A DNA stretch of 64,000 nt from Psychrobacter celer (GTDB lineage: Bacteria > Pseudomonadota > Gammaproteobacteria > Pseudomonadales > Moraxellaceae), in NCBI RefSeq assembly GCF_016107555.1, contig NZ_JABASU010000010.1:1-64000 (forward strand), in the 5' to 3' direction. The stretch's first letter is position 1; every line of letters begins with the position of its first letter. Made by a program: the position numbers and the translations under genes. Shown piece after piece: positions 31,160 to 39,605 of the stretch. The notes below the pieces were generated by a model that was not told the DNA's origin, did no database searches, and was given only the letters and a program-made list of their open reading frames with translations.

Positions 31160-32404
31160 GTGAGCCAAACGATGATGACAGTAGTCACCCCTTCTTTATC
31201 AGACGAGCAGCGCGCCATAGTGGCGCTATGGTATGAGGTGAATGCGTCATTGTCTGCTTATCACAAGCTGACGACGAGCTTTGGTAGTGCACAGCTGGCG
31301 TGGACGGCGACAGTAGAGGCTTGGCGGCAACTGGGTATTCATTATACCCATCTCAAACGCCATGAGTAGCCAGCGCAAACACGCGCTAATATCGACAAAA
31401 TCCAGCAAGCACGCGTAGAAGGGCGCTATGGATTACTGTTTGCCGATCAAGCGGACTATCCTGCCCAGCTGCTACAGATCTATGATCCGCCGCCAGTGTT
31501 GTTTTATCGCGGCAATCTCTCTCGTCTGCACCAAGCCCAAATCGCCATCGTCGGTAGTCGCAAGCCCACCGCCCACGCACAAAAAATCACCTTTGATATG
31601 GCGCAGTACTTAGCGCAGGCAGGCTACATTGTCACCAGCGGGCTGGCCATGGGGGTGGATAAACGCGCACATCTAGGCGCATTAGCACAGACAGATTTAG
31701 CCCATCAAGGCCGGACGATCGGGGTAATGGGCACAGGAATTGATGTCAATTATCCCAATCATCACGACCAGCTATTTAGTCAAATCATCGAGCAGGACGG
31801 CTGTATCATCAGTGAGCTGCTACCGCATACACCGCCGCACAAGCATACCTTTCCACGCCGTAATCGCTTGGTCGCAGGACTCAGTCTAGCGACCATCGTC
31901 ACCGAAGCCACCATTCAAAGTGGCTCGCTGATTACCGCGCGCTTGACCTCAGAGCAAGGCAAGCAAGTCTTTGCGGTGCCAAGCCATATTGACAATAGCA
32001 ATGCTGAAGGCTGCCACCATTTGATACGCGAAGGGGCGACGTTGATTTATCATCCTCAGCAGGTTATTGAAGATGTCAGCAGTCAGCTTAGCCACCAGAA
32101 AGGTTTTGGTAGTCGCGTGCCGCCGAACAAACGCACACCTTCTGATAATGATAACGCCATACCATCAGCACAGGTTGCCAATACTGCAGAGAGCCCACTG
32201 CCATCTGCGATAGCTCATCACCCGGACCCTGTGGCTCCCAAACACTTGCAGCCAGTATATGAGCAGCTTGATTGGCATGGGCAAGATTTGGATGCGCTGT
32301 TGCTGGCCACCACGCTTGAAGCACCCGTTTTGATCGGGCAGCTGATGGAGCTTGAGCTATTGGGTCTCATCAGCGTACAAGGCGGGCGTTACTTGCGTGT
32401 CTAA
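31160..32404 (+). pseudogene. dprA: dprA interrupted by one in-frame TAG
   Basis: DprA protects incoming single-stranded DNA and loads RecA during natural transformation. The reading frame starts at GTG 31160 (LSDEQRAIVALWYEVNASLS, SAM-like domain), hits TAG at 31367-31369 after LKRHE, then continues in the same frame as PAQTRANIDKIQQARVEGRY through the Rossmann core (IAIVGSRKPT, VTSGLAMGVDKRAH, FPRRNRLVAGLS) to a C-terminal winged-helix domain ending RYLRV. No frameshift is needed: a single base change would restore a protein of about 414 residues. The C-terminal 302 residues could be made from an internal TTG start (31496), but that would begin inside the core. Between the LysM gene and tsaC, the usual context. 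Confidence 0.85.
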
Positions 32405-32493
32405 AAAATGCTATTTTTGCGAGTGGCTGTCTTAGATTGGCTTTTTGCTGTGGTATGATAAGTTTCTACCTTTTTATTTTTTGTACCTCCATC

Positions 32494-33123
32494 ATGAAAC
32501 CATCCTCCTCCGTTTTGGCCGACTCTGTCAGCCAAGCTGCTACTTGGCTAAAAAATGGCCAGCTACTTGCTTATCCAACCGAAAGTGTCTGGGGTATCGG
32601 CTGTGACCCTTATAATCAAGCCGCCGTACAGCGTATCTTGACCATCAAACAGCGACCAATCGCCAAAGGTATGATTGTCATTACCGATAGTGCCGAGCGT
32701 TTAGCGCCGTTGCTTGCGCCTTTAACACAGGCTCAGCGTCAGCCTATTTTGGCAAGCTGGCAGACGGACAGCGACAACACCCAGCCGCAGTATCAACAAG
32801 CGCATACATGGCTATTGCCTATCCCGGAAACACTAAGCACCAGTATCCCTCATTGGATAACCGGCCAGCATCAAACCGTGGCGGTACGGGTCATCTCTCA
32901 TCCACTTATCCAGCAGATGTGTCAGCAGCTGGTCAGTGAGCAAAACCCTTTTGGCCTGCTGGTCTCCACCAGCTGTAACCCTTCAGGCCAGCCGCCTGCC
33001 ATGACTTTCTCTGAAGCTTATGCGTATTTTTCTGAGCAAATTGGCTACTTACAGGCTGATACCTTGGGATATACACTGCCGAGCCAAATCCGTGACGCGC
33101 GCACAGGTCTGATTATTCGTTAG
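32494..33123 (+). CDS. tsaC: Threonylcarbamoyl-AMP synthase TsaC
   Basis: A 209-residue YrdC-domain enzyme that makes threonylcarbamoyl-AMP for the t6A modification of ANN-decoding tRNAs. The YrdC pattern is clear: LLAYPTESVWGIGCDPYN, ILTIKQRPIAKGMIVI and TSCNPSGQPPA. I start it at ATG 32494 (MKPSSSVLADS), which matches TsaC proteins; an in-frame ATG at 32437 would add a hydrophobic 19-residue stretch that is not expected for a cytosolic enzyme. It follows dprA by 89 bp. Confidence 0.93.
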   Translation: MKPSSSVLADSVSQAATWLKNGQLLAYPTESVWGIGCDPYNQAAVQRILTIKQRPIAKGMIVITDSAERLAPLLAPLTQAQRQPILASWQTDSDNTQPQYQQAHTWLLPIPETLSTSIPHWITGQHQTVAVRVISHPLIQQMCQQLVSEQNPFGLLVSTSCNPSGQPPAMTFSEAYAYFSEQIGYLQADTLGYTLPSQIRDARTGLIIR

Positions 33124-33209
33124 CGCCCACTCATGCTTTACAGAAAATAAGACACACGGCATAAGTAGGTTGGACTGGGTTTTGTATTAATCTGACTATA
33201 TATCGTCTT

Positions 33210-33354
33210 ATAGTCAACTCTAAATAAAATAGATACATTATATATCAACGTGGAACTGGTATAAATTTTCCTTGCGTGCTGTGCCTGCGCTGCTCGATGC
33301 TGCGTAAAATTTATCTCAGTCCCACTGTATCGTTTTTATACTGAACTCACTGTA
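33210..33354. repeat. About 145-bp dispersed repeat, copy D (full)
   Basis: Colinear with copy A. Left end TAAATAAAATAGATACAT, right end (reversed) TATAAAAACGATACAGTG, inner inverted GGAACTGGTATAAATTTT / AAATTTATCTCAGTCCC segments and core TTGCGTGCTGTGCCTGCGCT. It lies between tsaC and the regulator gene. Confidence 0.7.
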
Positions 33355-33370
33355 TTATCATATTGTCTTG

Positions 33371-33394
33371 TGATTTCACTATTGACAGAAATAA
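33371..33394. promoter_or_regulatory. Degenerate operator upstream of the regulator gene
   Basis: TGATTTCACT-attg-ACAGAAATAA. The right arm is identical to that of the palindrome at 34127-34156, the 4-bp spacer is kept, and the left arm matches at 7 of 10 positions. It lies 28 bp before the regulator start, a typical place for autoregulation. Confidence 0.55.
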
Positions 33395-33421
33395 AAGAAT
33401 AGCGCAGTATAGAGATAGACA

Positions 33422-33979
33422 ATGGTTATTAATCTAAAAAATAGCGTGTATCTATCAATTATGAAACTAAATCCTGTGACTGAAAAATTCGTTTTGCATT
33501 GGGGAGAGATGGGCTCGCAGTGGGGCATCAATCGCACCATGTCGCAGATTCATGCGTTATTGTTTATTATTGGAAAGCCTTTAAATGCTGAGCAGATTAC
33601 TGAAACGCTTGGCGTTGCACGCTCAAATGTTTCAAACAGTCTCAAAGAGCTACAACATTGGGGGCTGGTACAAAAGGTCTCAATACTGGGCGACCGCCGC
33701 GATCACTTTACCACCAATACCGACGTTTGGGAGTTGGCACGTATCATCGTGATTGAGCGTCAAAAGCGTGAGCTTGAGCCGACAGTACAGTTTTTGCAGG
33801 CACTCATAGACAGCCCAGAGTTTGAGCACGAAAACAGCGACGTAAAAGCTCGGCTCCGTGAGACACAAGCATTCGTCGAAACAGTGACCACGTGGTCTTC
33901 TGAGATGCTACGATTGCCCAGCAGCGTACTCAAAAAGATATTGAAATTGGGTAGTAGTATAAAAAAAGTCTTACGTTAA
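33422..33979 (+). CDS. GbsR/MarR-family transcriptional regulator
   Basis: A 185-residue winged-helix protein. The helix-turn-helix is seen in LNAEQITETLGVARSNVSNSLKELQHWGLVQKV (about 59-91), followed by a wing (GDRRDHFTT) and a helical C-terminal dimerisation part (about 105-150). The opening WGEMGSQWGINRTMSQIHALL is typical of GbsR-type regulators. The ATG at 33422 is used; the ATG at 33461 (MKLNPVTEKF) may be the true start. It precedes a desaturase gene in the same direction, and a palindrome occurs upstream of each, so it probably controls membrane-lipid desaturation and itself. This link is inference. Confidence 0.85.
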   Translation: MVINLKNSVYLSIMKLNPVTEKFVLHWGEMGSQWGINRTMSQIHALLFIIGKPLNAEQITETLGVARSNVSNSLKELQHWGLVQKVSILGDRRDHFTTNTDVWELARIIVIERQKRELEPTVQFLQALIDSPEFEHENSDVKARLRETQAFVETVTTWSSEMLRLPSSVLKKILKLGSSIKKVLR

Positions 33980-34030
33980 TGGGCTGTGTTAAACAAGCGA
34001 TGGTGCGTGGTTTAACGATAGTTAAGCTAC

Positions 34031-34105
34031 TGTAAACAGGTACAGCACGACTGGTATTCAATTTTTTTGCGGGCGGTGCTTAAGCCGACAGGGGACACGG
34101 CCTAC
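34031..34105. repeat. Dispersed repeat, copy E (partial)
   Basis: It retains CGACTGGTATTCAATTTTTT, a diverged core GCGGGCGGTGCTTAAGCCGA and ACAGGGGACACGGCC, but neither outer end. It lies between the regulator and the operator of the desaturase gene. Confidence 0.45.
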
Positions 34106-34126
34106 ATAGACTCATAAAAATTTAAG

Positions 34127-34156
34127 TTGTTATTTCTGTTTTGACAGAAATAACAA
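34127..34156. promoter_or_regulatory. 30-bp palindromic operator upstream of desaturase
   Basis: Perfect 13-bp inverted repeat TTGTTATTTCTGT-tttg-ACAGAAATAACAA, 56 bp before the desaturase start. A degenerate copy stands upstream of the neighbouring GbsR-like regulator, its likely binder. Confidence 0.75.
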
Positions 34157-34211
34157 TAACAAGATAACTTATAGAGGTTTTAGACAGAGGTCTTAGACCA
34201 ATCACAAATGG

Positions 34212-35162
34212 ATGTGGCACATGAAACCAAATAACACACAAAGTCAGACAGAGCAAAAGGTCAAGGATGTGGTGAGGTCGATAGTCTGGCAAGACCTGCG
34301 CCAGCTGACTGGTAGACAGATCGCTTATAACATTATTTTGCCTTATCCATTTTTATTGTTGTCGTGGTGGTTTGCTAGCCAGTCTTGGTATGTACTGGCG
34401 TGCAGTGCGTCTTATCTGTTTTTTGCCGCCGCTTTTCGTCAAGCGCATGATGGTTATCACCATAGTTTAGGTGCAGGTCGGCGTCTGACCACTGCTATTT
34501 TGTTGCTGCTTAGTGTGCTATTGATGACCAGCTTACATAGTATCCGAGCCACTCACATGGCGCATCATCGAGACCCATTAGGCGATCACGATGTTGAAGG
34601 TCGTTTGGCAAAGGCATCATGGCAGCAAGCACTGCTCGGCGGTATCACGTATCGGTTGGCTATCTACCGTCAAGGGCTGCGCTTGAGCAGTCGCCGTCAT
34701 AGGATGCTGGCTTGGCTAGAGTTTGGATTGATAGCATTGGTGATCATGGGCGTCCTGATGATGAGCGTGTTTGCTGCGTCTACGGTGCTTGGGCAGGTGG
34801 TGCTATATCATCTTGTGGTGATGATGTTGGCCAACGCCAGTGTCGGTATCATCGCTGTGTGGGGCGTGCATCATGACTGTGACGAGACGATAGCTCGCAC
34901 TGAGCGCAACCCTCTGGTAAATCTGCTGACATTTAATTTGCTTTATCATGTAGAGCATCATTTATTTCCTGCGATACCATCCAACCATTTGCCAACGCTT
35001 GCCAAGCGTTTGGACGCAGCCGCACCTCACCTGACCAATGCGCCTGTACTACCCAGCCGCGCTACCGTTATAAAGCACATGAAGCATCGCTGGAGTGTCA
35101 CAAAAGACACGTACAAAAACAGTAATGACAGCGAGTGCCCTATCCGTAAGCGTTTTGCTTAG
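34212..35162 (+). CDS. Membrane fatty-acid desaturase family protein
   Basis: A 316-residue inner-membrane di-iron protein. The three histidine clusters are present: HDGYHH (79-84), HMAHH (115-119) and HVEHH (246-250, followed by LFP), with hydrophobic helices between them. It should introduce double bonds or hydroxyl groups into acyl chains or carotenoid-like substrates, a function relevant to cold adaptation in this genus. The ATG at 34212 or 34221 (MKPNNT) may start it. A strong palindrome precedes it, so it is probably regulated by the GbsR-like protein encoded just upstream. Confidence 0.88.
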   Translation: MWHMKPNNTQSQTEQKVKDVVRSIVWQDLRQLTGRQIAYNIILPYPFLLLSWWFASQSWYVLACSASYLFFAAAFRQAHDGYHHSLGAGRRLTTAILLLLSVLLMTSLHSIRATHMAHHRDPLGDHDVEGRLAKASWQQALLGGITYRLAIYRQGLRLSSRRHRMLAWLEFGLIALVIMGVLMMSVFAASTVLGQVVLYHLVVMMLANASVGIIAVWGVHHDCDETIARTERNPLVNLLTFNLLYHVEHHLFPAIPSNHLPTLAKRLDAAAPHLTNAPVLPSRATVIKHMKHRWSVTKDTYKNSNDSECPIRKRFA

Positions 35163-35241
35163 AGACGAGTAGATCTCTAAATGGATGAAAGAAGGCCAGT
35201 TATTTTATAGGTGCTGGTCAAGAGAGTGTGTCTTCATTTTT

Positions 35242-35285
35242 AATCTATTTAGATGACTATTGATTGAATTGAAGAGATGTCCTAG
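35242..35285. repeat. Short dispersed repeat, copy 2
   Basis: Matches 5521-5565 (ATTTAGATGACTAT then GATTGAATTGA...CCTAG). Here no annotated gene ends in it. The DNA directly to its right, 35286-35422, reads as an open frame and may be gene debris. Confidence 0.6.
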
Positions 35286-35422
35286 ACCAAAAGACGTTAC
35301 CAAAAACCTGTGAAAGTCGTTTTGATATCACGGTGAAAGAAGACGATGATGGTGAGACAGCGTTTATCTTAAGCAAAGAGTTGACGATACAGATAGTTGG
35401 CGATATGAATAAGGAGTCAGAC

Positions 35423-36382
35423 ATGCATATCTTAATCAGTGGTGGTTCAGGGTTTTTGGGTCGAGCATTTAGCGACGAAATCATGGCACGGTATCGTGAG
35501 CGAAAAAAGGCACTACAAGTCACTTGGCTGACGCGTGATAGTAACCAGGCGCACCCTGACGATATCGCTATGATGACTTATGATGAGCTTACAAAGACTG
35601 ATAAAAGCTTTGATGTGATAATAAACCTAGCGGGGGCAGGTATTGCCGACTCGCGCTGGAGCGATAGTCGCAAAGAGCAGCTGATGGCGAGCCGTATCCG
35701 GCCTACTGAGGCATTGTTGGTATTTATCGCTCGCAGCCGCAGCAAGCCCAAATTATTGATTAGTGGTTCAGCGATAGGGTGGTACGGCACACAAGGCGAT
35801 AAACCATTGACAGAAAGTAGTGGTTTTGAGACAGATTTTGCTCATAAATTATGTGATGATTGGGAGCAGTTAGCGCTTAAAGCCACTGAACATGGTGTGC
35901 CTGTGGCAATCGTGCGCACTGGTGTGGTGATTCATCCTGATGGCGGGATGCTTGCCAAGCTTCTGACCCCATTTAAAATGGGCGTTGGTGGACAATTGGG
36001 CAATGGCAAGCAAATCATGAGCTGGATCAGTCGGGCAGACTGGGTCGGCGCTGTGATATTTATCATTGAGCAGCACCTTGCTGATTATGACAACAGTCAA
36101 ACCACAAATGATAATTCACTAAAAACCATAAATGATACGCCAGCCATGGTCTACAACTTAACTGCGCCCAATCCTGTGACCAATCATACTTTTACCAAAA
36201 CCGTAGGTACCTGGCTACATCGTCCAACACTCTTTACTTTACCAGAATTTTTACTAAAGCTGATATTTGGTGAGATGTCGACACTACTAATTGATGGTCA
36301 AAAAGTATTGCCACAGGCGTTATTAGCGGCGGGTTATGAGTTTCGATATCCTACGCTCATGCAAGCCTTAGAGGCGAAATAG
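35423..36382 (+). CDS. TIGR01777-family NAD(P)-binding epimerase-like protein
   Basis: A 319-residue extended short-chain dehydrogenase of the YfcH/TIGR01777 family, of unknown substrate. The N-terminus MHILISGGSGFLGRAF is the dinucleotide-binding loop, and the family marks INLAGAGIADSRWS, SGSAIGWYGTQGD and RTGVVIHPDGGMLAKLLTPFK are present. An AAGGAG ribosome site at 35411-35416 fixes the start at ATG 35423; the frame is open upstream to about 35286 but the extra 30 residues are not part of the family. Stands alone. Confidence 0.88.
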   Translation: MHILISGGSGFLGRAFSDEIMARYRERKKALQVTWLTRDSNQAHPDDIAMMTYDELTKTDKSFDVIINLAGAGIADSRWSDSRKEQLMASRIRPTEALLVFIARSRSKPKLLISGSAIGWYGTQGDKPLTESSGFETDFAHKLCDDWEQLALKATEHGVPVAIVRTGVVIHPDGGMLAKLLTPFKMGVGGQLGNGKQIMSWISRADWVGAVIFIIEQHLADYDNSQTTNDNSLKTINDTPAMVYNLTAPNPVTNHTFTKTVGTWLHRPTLFTLPEFLLKLIFGEMSTLLIDGQKVLPQALLAAGYEFRYPTLMQALEAK

Positions 36383-36411
36383 CGCTAAATAAAAGAATGG
36401 TCTACGGAGTT

Positions 36412-36425
36412 GTTTCATGTGAAAC
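36412..36425. promoter_or_regulatory. parS-like site GTTTCATGTGAAAC
   Basis: One mismatch to the perfect palindrome, in the spacer between the epimerase-like gene and the membrane protein gene. Confidence 0.6.
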
Positions 36426-36477
36426 AAATACAACCCGTTTACCATCCGCCTTGATATGATAAAACTGGTGCCTAATT

Positions 36478-36960
36478 ATGGCTGTTAAAAAAAGCAAAGA
36501 CTCAAGTATCACACTAACAAAACAGTACGCTCGCAAGCCTTATCCGTGGTTAAGGATTGTTGTCAGCTTCGCACTACTTGGTGGGTGGATCGGGGCCAAT
36601 GCGATGAATTTTATATTGTTTTTGCTGGACGGCGCTTTGCCAAGAAATATGCAAGGGTTTGATTTTCAGTACTTCATAACAAACATGTTCGAAGGTCTTG
36701 GTTTTAAGATGATAGCAGGTCTATTTCCTGCTTTGATAACTGCAGGTGTCATTATATATTTTAAACTGCATCTTAAAACAATCAAAAGCTGGCTTGCGTT
36801 AGGAGTATTGGGATTTATGGCGACTGTTCCATTTAGCCTCAGCGTAATGCTGATAGCGGATTCGGTAGATCTTGAGCTCTTTTATTTGGCGACATTGGTG
36901 GGTATGTCAGGGTTATATAGCGCCATCATAATAGGCGGTTTAACGATTCCCAAATCGTAG
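36478..36960 (+). CDS. Small integral membrane protein, unknown
   Basis: A 160-residue protein with a basic N-terminus (KKSKDSSITLTKQYARKPY) and four probable membrane helices (about 27-50, 75-95, 105-126 and 134-154). I do not recognise a family and see no catalytic motif. The start is ATG 36478; a parS-like site lies 53 bp before it. Codon use looks like that of the neighbours, so it is not obviously transferred DNA. Confidence 0.65.
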   Translation: MAVKKSKDSSITLTKQYARKPYPWLRIVVSFALLGGWIGANAMNFILFLLDGALPRNMQGFDFQYFITNMFEGLGFKMIAGLFPALITAGVIIYFKLHLKTIKSWLALGVLGFMATVPFSLSVMLIADSVDLELFYLATLVGMSGLYSAIIIGGLTIPKS

Positions 36961-37014
36961 TGCTAAACGAATGGATATATTTGACTTTGCTGTGAGAGGT
37001 TTTAATTTAGCGGT

Positions 37015-37028
37015 GTTTCACGTGAAAC
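37015..37028. promoter_or_regulatory. parS-like palindrome GTTTCACGTGAAAC
   Basis: Perfect 14-bp palindrome, the rightmost one found in the window. Confidence 0.75.
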
Positions 37029-37158
37029 CATATAACTGATTTATACCAACCCCGGGTTTAAATGAATAGCCACGCTACTTTGAGCGACCCGAGCGCCATG
37101 CATCTGGTTTATTTGGATTCGACTATATGAGGTTTTATATAAAAAGCGTGAAGCATTG

Positions 37159-37635
37159 ATGAAAGAGCGTCTAAAGGCCAGCTATGATAAGCAAATCGCA
37201 CAGGCGGTAAGGGCTGCTGGTATCACCGTGCTTGATAACCAAAGCGTGCTATTAGATGATTCGGTGTGGCTCATCGGCCGCTCAGATGATGTGGATCAGA
37301 GCAGACTATCAGCGCAGGCGCTACTGACTCAGGTAGATACCAATCAGCCTATTGTCTATTTAGAGCATCGCCCGTCTATGATGGACGAAATCAGTTCTTT
37401 ACCGATAGATTTGCATGTAGCAGGGCCCACGCATGGCAGCCAGATATTTCCATTGACGTTATTGATGCGCGGGCTCGCACCCCTACATTATGGCGCTAAG
37501 GTGGTAGGGGAGACGCAGCTTTTGGTGACATCGGGATATGGCTTTGGGCCGGTACCGTTTCGACTGGGGACGCGTTCTGAGATTTGGATGATTACCCTGA
37601 CGCCCAGTGGTGCCGTTGCTGAGCCGTCGTCATAG
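37159..37635 (+). pseudogene. C-terminal fragment of a metallophosphoesterase
   Basis: The 158 residues align only with the C-terminal half of YkuE-like calcineurin-type phosphoesterases: GITVLDNQSV, YLEHRPSMMDE, the region GPTHGSQIFP and the closing YGFGPVPFRLGTRSEIWMITL. The N-terminal half, with the first metal ligands and membrane anchor, is absent. The second metal motif, normally GHTHGGQ, reads GPTHGSQ, so one metal-binding His is lost. Related-looking frame continues a little upstream (about 37100) without a start. Best read as a decaying remnant rather than a working enzyme. Confidence 0.7.
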
Positions 37636-37659
37636 TCAGCGCGCCAAAGCAGTCAGTCA

Positions 37660-39060
37660 TTAGGCCGCTAACTGCCCCTGCTCACGAATGACCTCACGGA
37701 CAAAACTGGCAAAACCGTGGATGATTTTGCGGGTTTCTAATCCTAGCCTCTGATGAATGCTCATAAAGTGAATAAAACCATGCGGCGCACCAAGTACCGT
37801 ATAGTTTCTCACCGATATGCCATGTGTCTTTAGTTGCTCTGCATACGCAAAAGCTTCATCACGTAAGACATCCAGCTCTGAGGTGACGATATAAGTGGGG
37901 CAGACGTGGCTGTTGTCCCCCAGCATAGGCGAGTTGAGAATGTGTTGTCGCGGTAAGGGGCTGTTTTTTAGACATGCCGCGTCAAACACCGCCACATCAT
38001 CATGATCTAACAACAAGCCTTCGCCGTATAGCTCCCAGCTTGGATAGTCTGTCTCGATATCGGTAACAGGGTAAAGCGGCATTTGCGCAAGTGGCTGAGG
38101 CAGACGCTCTAACAGCGCAAACATATCTTGCCCCGCTTCGCCTAGGTCTGCCCAAGCTTGTTTAGCAGGGGCGGTGAGCTGCTGAGCAATAAGGGTCGAT
38201 AAGCCGCCACCTGCGCTGTCGCCTGCCAAGACGATACGTGATGGCAGCGCGCCAAACATATGACAATGCTCGGCCAGCCAAGCATAAGCGCTGATACAGT
38301 CTTTTAGCGCGGCTGGGGCGGGGTGCTCAGGTGCCAATCGATAGTCGACACTGACGACAGGCCAGCCAGTCTGCTGGCTCAGGGCATGACAAAACTCGTG
38401 ATGCGTATCGATACCGCCGATACAAAACCCACCACCATGAAAAAACAACAACACGGTCTCATCAGGATTGTGCACGCTGCCTTTTTTGATTGTCTTTCTA
38501 TAAGTGCTAGCGTCTGGCTGATAGCAGCGAATGGTCATATCGCCATCATCAGCATTTGCAATCACCTTATCAGTCCAACGAACGCTGACCTCACCTTTTT
38601 TGCGAAAGCGCTTTATATTATTCATCAGCGTATCGCCCGTCTGTTGCCATACCTTTGGAGACTGCATGGCCACGGCATCGGCAGCGAACCTCTCACGCAG
38701 CTTAGGCATCGGCGTCAGCTCAAGCGGGGTTTTTAGCTTACTATTTATCGCCAAAATCAGCCGTAGATGGGCATCGGCATGCAAGTATTGCTTAGAAGTC
38801 GGGCCGCCAAGGTAGCTGACCAAACTTTCTAACAGCGGCAATGGCAAATAACCCAGCCCTTTTATCGCATAATGCAAGGTATGCGCTTGATGATGAACGA
38901 CTTGCTGATAACCCACACACGTGCTTTTTAACGCAAAGCATTGACGCTTAGCGCTATCTTTTGGTACAGCTTCTATCTCAGGCGCTAGCTCGTTTGAGCG
39001 CTTTAGATTGATCAACGCTCTATTTAATAAGGTGTTGAGCGATATGGTTGAGTGAGACAT
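37660..39060 (-). CDS. Alpha/beta hydrolase (HSL-type esterase/lipase)
   Basis: A 466-residue protein of the hormone-sensitive-lipase group. It shows the oxyanion motif FHGGGFCIGG (about 210-219) and the nucleophile elbow GDSAGGG with the catalytic Ser; Asp and His of the triad are likely in SELDVLRDEA and the APHGFIHF segment near the C-terminus. The 180-residue N-terminal region is longer than in typical HSL esterases and may act as a lid. No signal peptide. Convergent with the phosphoesterase fragment. It hydrolyses short-chain esters by family analogy; substrate unknown. Confidence 0.88.
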   Translation of the reverse strand: MSHSTISLNTLLNRALINLKRSNELAPEIEAVPKDSAKRQCFALKSTCVGYQQVVHHQAHTLHYAIKGLGYLPLPLLESLVSYLGGPTSKQYLHADAHLRLILAINSKLKTPLELTPMPKLRERFAADAVAMQSPKVWQQTGDTLMNNIKRFRKKGEVSVRWTDKVIANADDGDMTIRCYQPDASTYRKTIKKGSVHNPDETVLLFFHGGGFCIGGIDTHHEFCHALSQQTGWPVVSVDYRLAPEHPAPAALKDCISAYAWLAEHCHMFGALPSRIVLAGDSAGGGLSTLIAQQLTAPAKQAWADLGEAGQDMFALLERLPQPLAQMPLYPVTDIETDYPSWELYGEGLLLDHDDVAVFDAACLKNSPLPRQHILNSPMLGDNSHVCPTYIVTSELDVLRDEAFAYAEQLKTHGISVRNYTVLGAPHGFIHFMSIHQRLGLETRKIIHGFASFVREVIREQGQLAA

Positions 39061-39605
39061 AACACCTCGGATACATGATGGTTAGTGTTTGAAATAACAG
39101 ATGTTTTTGACCATAGTAAAGTAAAAGAAAACAAAATTGAGTATATTTTGGTAATGGAGTGAATGAAAACCGTAAAAATTTTGGAATAAACCAAAGGTTT
39201 GGTAGTGGGTGTGAGCTATAAAGGTAAATCAATACCAGTAGGAGGGTGCCTCTTGCAAAATAGATTGGCTAGATTTGCCTGTTTGTTCCAACGTTTTGTT
39301 TCAATGTTTGGCCTCGCTGTTTATGCCGTTGTCAGCACCATATCTCTAGTCCCACGCTCGTTGGTACAGCAATTGTTGTAAATGGGAAAAAATCCTCAGC
39401 GCAAGGCTTGAAATTTGTCCTCATCACCTTTATCAATCAGCTATCAAAGCATATTCGCAAAAAATCAGTGATATCTGTTGATTATCTAATAAAAGCGCAG
39501 ATATCTAATAAAAGCGTAGACTAATAAAAGCACAGCATGACTTGCTGCCAGCAGGTTTGTTGTGCCATACATCAATCGTCATTATTAAAATTCTAAGGAG
39601 CTATC
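39061..39605. other. 545-bp spacer upstream of grpE
   Basis: No convincing gene; the short open frame at 39199-39381 has no recognisable product. A sequence GCCTCTTGCAAAAT at 39249-39262 resembles the ends of the 80-bp element at 761-840 and may be the scar of a related insertion. A tandem repeat lies at 39486-39535. CTTGAAA at 39407-39413 could be part of a heat-shock promoter, but the matching -10 is poor. Confidence 0.4.
39486..39535. repeat. Three tandem CTAATAAAAGC repeats before grpE
   Basis: CTAATAAAAGC followed by GCAG, GTAG and ACAG occurs at 39486, 39505 and 39521, that is, spaced 19 and 16 bp. It lies 70-120 bp before grpE, where regulatory DNA is expected. Confidence 0.6.

Noticed and set aside
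39199-39381. 60-codon ORF upstream of grpE
   Set aside because: No ribosome site, no recognised product and atypical composition; treated as spacer.
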